A stretch of DNA of 8,861 bases from contig JAGOEF010000056.1 of the NCBI GenBank assembly GCA_017997855.1, forward strand, positions 1 to 8,861, given 5' to 3'. Both the position numbers and the translations under genes were made by a program. Within the stretch, counting starts at the first letter, position 1. Each line of letters starts with the position of its first letter. The DNA comes from Bacteroidales bacterium. Its GTDB lineage: Bacteria > Bacteroidota > Bacteroidia > Bacteroidales > ML635J-15. Shown piece after piece: positions 8,611 through 8,861 of the stretch. The notes under the pieces are model-generated. The model was not told the DNA's origin, made no database searches, and saw only the letters and a list, made by a program, of their open reading frames with translations.

Positions 8611-8861
8611 ACGTACCATATTATTATTAGGCCCCGAAAAGGTAAAAAAACTTGAACAATCGCATGTTTTGATTGCCGGTCTCGGCGGTGTGGGTGCCTG
8701 GGTAGCCGAGATGCTATGCCGCGCGGGTGTGGGTAAACTTACACTGATTGATGCCGATGTGGTAAACCCATCGAATTTAAATCGACAGTTGCTGGCATTG
8801 CACAGCCAGATCGGGAAACCCAAAACCGAAGGAATAAAACAGCGCCTGACCGATATTAACC
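8591..8861 (+). CDS. tcdA: tRNA threonylcarbamoyladenosine dehydratase (E1-like), N-terminal 90 residues
   Basis: ThiF/MoeB/E1-like ATP-using enzyme that cyclises tRNA t6A37 to ct6A in the cytoplasm. Only the first 90 codons are present; the family is about 240-270 residues. Visible: NERTILLLG at the N-terminus, the nucleotide-binding GLGGVGAWVAEMLCRAGVGK (30-49), the acidic LIDAD (52-56), then NPSNLNRQ (59-66) with the conserved Arg65, and the HSQIGKPK stretch (71-78). The combination of RAGVGKLTLIDAD with NPSNLNRQLLALHS favours the TcdA/CsdL branch over ThiF, MoeB or HesA, though the C-terminal part that would confirm it is outside. ATG at 8591 lies 20 bp before the tatD stop and is the only good start; there is no Shine-Dalgarno. 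Confidence 0.9.
   Translation, partial: MPVNWNERTILLLGPEKVKKLEQSHVLIAGLGGVGAWVAEMLCRAGVGKLTLIDADVVNPSNLNRQLLALHSQIGKPKTEGIKQRLTDIN

Overview
This window looks like chromosomal DNA of a Bacteroidota bacterium, most likely from the Bacteroidales or a near relative. Three things point there. The RpoD-type sigma factor has only 288 residues and no region 1.1. Rho carries a long, charged, Asn/Gln-rich insertion after its N-terminal domain. None of the genes has a convincing Shine-Dalgarno sequence; the leaders are A/T-rich, and a few match the Bacteroidota promoter pattern (TTTG, about 19 bp, TAnnTTTG). Pyruvate:ferredoxin oxidoreductase suggests anaerobic or microaerobic metabolism, while a photolyase suggests exposure to light. 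The species cannot be read from the sequence.

Layout: 1-2227 (minus) is the N-terminal 742 residues of pyruvate:ferredoxin oxidoreductase (nifJ), cut by the window edge. 2367-2900 (minus) is a 177-residue protein of unknown function with a Tudor-like N-terminus. 2970-4949 (minus) is rho, with a strong intrinsic terminator at 2918-2949. A 233-bp divergent intergenic region with a perfect inverted repeat separates rho from the sigma factor gene at 5183-6049 (plus). The sigma gene ends in a hairpin terminator that contains the stop codon of the convergent idi gene. 6086-6601 (minus) is type 1 isopentenyl-diphosphate isomerase, overlapping by 11 bp the photolyase at 6591-7889 (minus, TTG start). 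7945-8610 (plus, GTG start) is a short TatD-family metal hydrolase. It overlaps by 20 bp the start of tcdA (8591 to the window end), which encodes the tRNA t6A dehydratase.

Functionally, the centre holds global transcription machinery (Rho and a primary-type sigma factor, divergent). The phr-idi pair looks like a translationally coupled light-damage and isoprenoid unit. tatD-tcdA is a second coupled pair. There is no mobile element, CRISPR array, tRNA or rRNA, and no intergenic gap exceeds 300 bp. I found no clearly new multi-gene system. The most interesting items are the uncharacterised Tudor-like protein beside rho, the Rho insertion, the slightly divergent sigma factor beside phr-idi, and several compact regulatory arrangements.
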